Assembly: GCF_035989265.1 (NCBI RefSeq)
Contig: NZ_JAYKZX010000003.1
Span: 868,001 to 932,000 of the forward strand
DNA: 64,000 nucleotides
Source of the DNA: Sphingobium sp. HWE2-09
GTDB lineage: Bacteria > Pseudomonadota > Alphaproteobacteria > Sphingomonadales > Sphingomonadaceae
Direction of reading: 5' to 3'
Under the pieces are notes generated by a model. It searched no databases and was not told where the DNA came from. It worked only from the letters and a program-made list of their open reading frames with translations. Position 1 is the stretch's first letter. Each line of letters starts with the position of its first letter. Shown one piece after another: positions 61,962-64,000 of the stretch. Both the position numbers and the translations under genes were made by a program.

Positions 61962-62732
61962 CTATACAGGCGGCAACGGCGAAGCGGAAGGGCGCTGATG
62001 CGCACCGGAACTTTGGGCGATACTCTGCGCAATCCGGTCCCGCGCCGTGGCGGCAATCACCTTGCGATCGGCGCATTGCGCGGGATCGAACGGCTCCAGA
62101 AAGCGCAATGTGACGGTCAGCGGCCCCTTGCGCCCCAATATCCGCATCACGTTGGCTCCCGCAGGTTCATCGCCATGCCAGGCGATGTCCGCCGTCGCGG
62201 CGCCATAATCGATATGCACCGGCTGGATCATCACGGCGCGCGGCGGCGGTAGCAGCACCGCCAGCAGCGTCGGCTTGAACGGCAGCAACCCGCTGCCATC
62301 GCTCGTCGTGCCTTCGGGGAAAAGCGCGACCGGTTGATGCCCCAGCATGGCCGCGCGCAAAGCCTCGATCTGCCGGGCCAGCGCGCCACGCCGCTCGCGC
62401 GCCACGAATAGGGTGTTATTCTGCGCGGCCAGCCAGCCGATCACTGGCCAGCGGGCGATGCCGTCATGCGCGACAAAGGCTGCACCGGTCGCACCCGCCA
62501 GCGCCAATATGTCGATCCAGCTCACATGATTGGCGAGCAGGAAGATGTCGCCATCGTGCGGCCGTCCGTCTGTCCGCACTCTCGCCCCGACCGATCGCGC
62601 CGCCAGCGCCAGAAACCGGCGCGGCCAGGGGGAGGGGCGGCGCGCGATGCGCCAGGCCAGATGCGGGATCAGGCAGATGCCCAGGCTGGCGATCAGCGCC
62701 GCGATGCGCAGCGCCCGGCGTAACCGTGCCAA
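61962..62732 (-). CDS. plsC: 1-acyl-sn-glycerol-3-phosphate acyltransferase
   Basis: About 256 residues, membrane-bound. An N-terminal hydrophobic stretch (ALRIAALIASLGICLIPHLA) is followed by the acyltransferase motifs NHVSWIDI (HX4D), FVARERRGA, and FPEGTTSDG. It makes phosphatidic acid. There is no ATG in a good place; a TTG at 62732, 4 bases after the fur stop, gives the natural N-terminus. The start is therefore uncertain. Fur, PlsC and MiaB lie in one run. Confidence 0.85.
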   Translation of the reverse strand: MARLRRALRIAALIASLGICLIPHLAWRIARRPSPWPRRFLALAARSVGARVRTDGRPHDGDIFLLANHVSWIDILALAGATGAAFVAHDGIARWPVIGWLAAQNNTLFVARERRGALARQIEALRAAMLGHQPVALFPEGTTSDGSGLLPFKPTLLAVLLPPPRAVMIQPVHIDYGAATADIAWHGDEPAGANVMRILGRKGPLTVTLRFLEPFDPAQCADRKVIAATARDRIAQSIAQSSGAHQRPSASPLPPV

Positions 62733-62736
62733 TCGG

Positions 62737-63159
62737 TCAGTTCTTTCGGTCGATCGCGACGCCGTACAACTCCATGCGATGATCGACCAGGCGGAAGCCC
62801 AGCTTCTCGGCGATGATTTTCTGTAATTGTTCCAGTTCCGGGTCGACAAATTCGATGACGTTGCCGGTTTCTACGTCGATCAAATGGTCGTGATGCGATT
62901 CAGGTGCGGCTTCATACCGCGCGCGGCCATCGCCAAAGTCATGCCGGTCCAGGATACCTGCTTCTTCGAACAGGCGCACGGTGCGATAGACGGTAGCGAT
63001 GGAAATGCCCGGATCGATCGCCGCCGAACGGCGATGCAATTCTTCCACGTCGGGATGGTCCGTAGCATCGCTCAGCACCTGGGCGATCACCCGGCGCTGT
63101 TCGGTGATGCGCAGCCCCTTTTCATGACACAGGGCTTCGACGTCGATTTTACGGTTCAT
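62737..63159 (-). CDS. fur: Fur-family transcriptional regulator
   Basis: A 140-residue metalloregulator. The winged helix has GLRITEQRRVIAQVL and ISIATVYRTVRLFEEAG. The metal-binding dimer domain has ESHHDHLIDVETG and FVDPELEQL. It lacks the CxxC pairs of many zinc-containing Fur proteins, as known for alphaproteobacterial Fur/Mur. So it may sense iron or manganese. It is the first gene of the plsC-miaB-phoH run. The rest of the cluster may share its promoter. Confidence 0.92.
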   Translation of the reverse strand: MNRKIDVEALCHEKGLRITEQRRVIAQVLSDATDHPDVEELHRRSAAIDPGISIATVYRTVRLFEEAGILDRHDFGDGRARYEAAPESHHDHLIDVETGNVIEFVDPELEQLQKIIAEKLGFRLVDHRMELYGVAIDRKN

Positions 63160-63222
63160 GAAGTCTCGCTTGATGGCTTGTGCGAAAGATTGCGTGAAGC
63201 CTAGCGACTTTTACCAATGCAG

Positions 63223-63253
63223 GAAAGGGGCGCATCGGCGATGCGCCCCTTTC
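63223..63253 (-). terminator. Terminator behind mucR
   Basis: Perfect 14-bp stem GAAAGGGGCGCATC/GATGCGCCCCTTTC with a 3-base loop. The T-run is short (TTT), so it may be weaker than the others. It separates mucR from fur. Confidence 0.7.
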
Positions 63254-63281
63254 GGTCCGGCTTTTGAATGAAGCCGTGTAT

Positions 63282-63716
63282 TTACTTGGCGCGGGCCGGG
63301 GCGGGGGTGCGGCGACGCTTGGTGCCCAGGCCGATCTTCTTCGCCAGGTTGCGGCGCTGTTCGGCATAGTTGGGGGCGACCATAGGATAGTCGGCCGGCA
63401 GGTTCCACTTGGCGCGATAATCGTCCGGCGTCATCTGATAATGGGTCATCAGGTGGCGCTTGAGCATCTTGAGCTTCTTGCCGTCTTCCAGGCAGATAAT
63501 ATAGTCGGGCTTGATCGAAGACCGGACCGAAACAGCAGGCTCCGGCTTGACTTCGGGCACGACCACAGGCTCGCTAAGACCTGCCAGCGCCGCGTGGACA
63601 TTCTGGATCAGCGAAGACACGTCCGACACGGCGACACTGTTGTTCGACACATGGGCCGCTACAATGTCGGACGTCAAAGTAATGAGCAGTTCGCTCTGGG
63701 CCAATTCGGTTTCCAT
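63282..63716 (-). CDS. mucR: Ros/MucR-family zinc-finger regulator
   Basis: A 144-residue regulator. The domain is at about residues 70-130: YIICLEDGKKLKMLKRHL, MTHYQMTPDDYRAKWNLP, then MVAPNYAEQRRNLAKKIGLG. The second zinc Cys is replaced by Asp (CLED), a known variant in MucR/Ml proteins. It would act as an H-NS-like silencer for exopolysaccharide, motility and cell-cycle genes. A basic tail ends it. An SD-like AGGAAA lies upstream. Confidence 0.92.
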   Translation of the reverse strand: METELAQSELLITLTSDIVAAHVSNNSVAVSDVSSLIQNVHAALAGLSEPVVVPEVKPEPAVSVRSSIKPDYIICLEDGKKLKMLKRHLMTHYQMTPDDYRAKWNLPADYPMVAPNYAEQRRNLAKKIGLGTKRRRTPAPARAK

Positions 63717-63780
63717 TTTGCTATTTCCTACAAGGCTATATTGTTGTGCGACCCGCCCTAGGAATGCATTTCAGGAGCGG

Positions 63781-63830
63781 TATTGGGTCGCTAGACCTTG
63801 TAGCAGGATTTCGCAAGACCCTATTGGGTC
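63781..63830. promoter_or_regulatory. Direct repeats upstream of mucR
   Basis: TATTGGGTC occurs at 63781-63789 and 63822-63830, 41 bp apart. MucR proteins usually control their own genes, so these may be binding or promoter elements. The second copy overlaps the end of the next gene. Confidence 0.3.
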
Positions 63831-64000
63831 ATGCCATCATGTCGATGCGAAAACTCAGCGCGTCATGAAGTTGACCATCATTGCCGCGATAGTAACCAGG
63901 ACGACGATGTACATATTCGAACCCGCTTTTCTCGTATAGTTTTACGGCCTTGTTCGTTGACCGCACTTCCAGGTTCATGGACATGATGCCGCGCCGTCGC
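63829..64000 (-). CDS. GNAT-family N-acetyltransferase (RimI-like), C-terminal part
   Basis: Only the last 56 codons are in the window; the gene begins beyond base 64000. The frame reads SMNLEVRSTNKAVKLYEKSG, then FEYVHRRPGYYRG, then DALSFRIDMMA and TGA. This is the classic end of RimI-type protein N-acetyltransferases. It is transcribed towards mucR. Confidence 0.75.
   Translation of the reverse strand, partial: RRRGIMSMNLEVRSTNKAVKLYEKSGFEYVHRRPGYYRGNDGQLHDALSFRIDMMA

Overview
The window is a piece of chromosome from a GC-rich alphaproteobacterium. Sphingomonadales (Sphingobium/Sphingomonas-like) is my best inference. The evidence is the split b/b' F0 ATP synthase genes, a GcrA cell-cycle regulator, a Ros/MucR zinc-finger regulator, the order fur-plsC-miaB-phoH-ybeY-corC, otsB-GH15-otsA, and short dispersed palindromes of a type I know from sphingomonads. 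I see no prophage, insertion sequence, CRISPR array, rRNA or plasmid backbone. Apart from a chromosomal ccdAB pair it reads as core genome.

Layout. 1-1016: end of the atp operon. 1258-6850: alcohol dehydrogenase, uvrC, recO, leuB, hemerythrin-like protein. 6933-10355: a tightly overlapped set (threonine dehydratase-like, metZ, apaG, LysR). 10519-14891: serine hydrolase, parE, outer-membrane barrel. 14963-16648: gcrA diverging from a lone ABC-2 permease. 16955-22817: polysaccharide genes wecB, wecC, a short export lipoprotein and a Wzc-like kinase, with a coupled pair of tiny ORFs between wecB and wecC. 22931-25615: purQ, purS, TSUP permease, purC. 25758-31326: Tat-targeted PLP enzyme and trehalose genes. 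31401-37362: a small ORF and LysR flanking a perfect LTTR-type palindrome, then ccdAB-parC and a c-di-GMP phosphodiesterase that looks frameshifted at its 5' end. 37326-42314: CCA transferase, NUDIX, DUF1285, GNAT, folB, 2OG oxygenase, EVE protein. 42461-46452: small exported proteins, cupin, an unassigned gap, tRNA-Thr(TGT), DUF429-like protein and rarA. 46480-52378: glycosyltransferase, DUF2945, MOSC, cupin, rnr, UspA. 52562-57775: pdhC, thioesterase, lpdA, PAP2, DUF2142. 57896-64000: corC, ybeY, phoH, miaB, plsC, fur, mucR and the end of a GNAT gene.

How genes work together. Both topoisomerase IV subunits are present, but apart: parE at 11.9 kb and parC at 33.2 kb. parC sits 45 bases behind a CcdB-type toxin gene; F-plasmid CcdB poisons the related gyrase. 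wecB and wecC would supply UDP-ManNAcA for a polymer exported by the neighbouring OPX and Wzc proteins, but no glycosyltransferase, flippase or polymerase gene is adjacent. otsB and otsA build trehalose, with a GH15 hydrolase between them. pdhC and lpdA are E2 and E3 of pyruvate dehydrogenase, joined by a coupled thioesterase gene.

The most interesting signals are small: the tiny ORF with a strong ribosome site ending in ATGA on the next gene (18201-18487), a palindromic repeat carried in frame inside rnr, the ccdAB-parC junction, a G6 run that breaks an EAL-protein reading frame, a hairpin that would hide the ribosome site of the hemerythrin gene, and several unlisted small membrane-protein ORFs.
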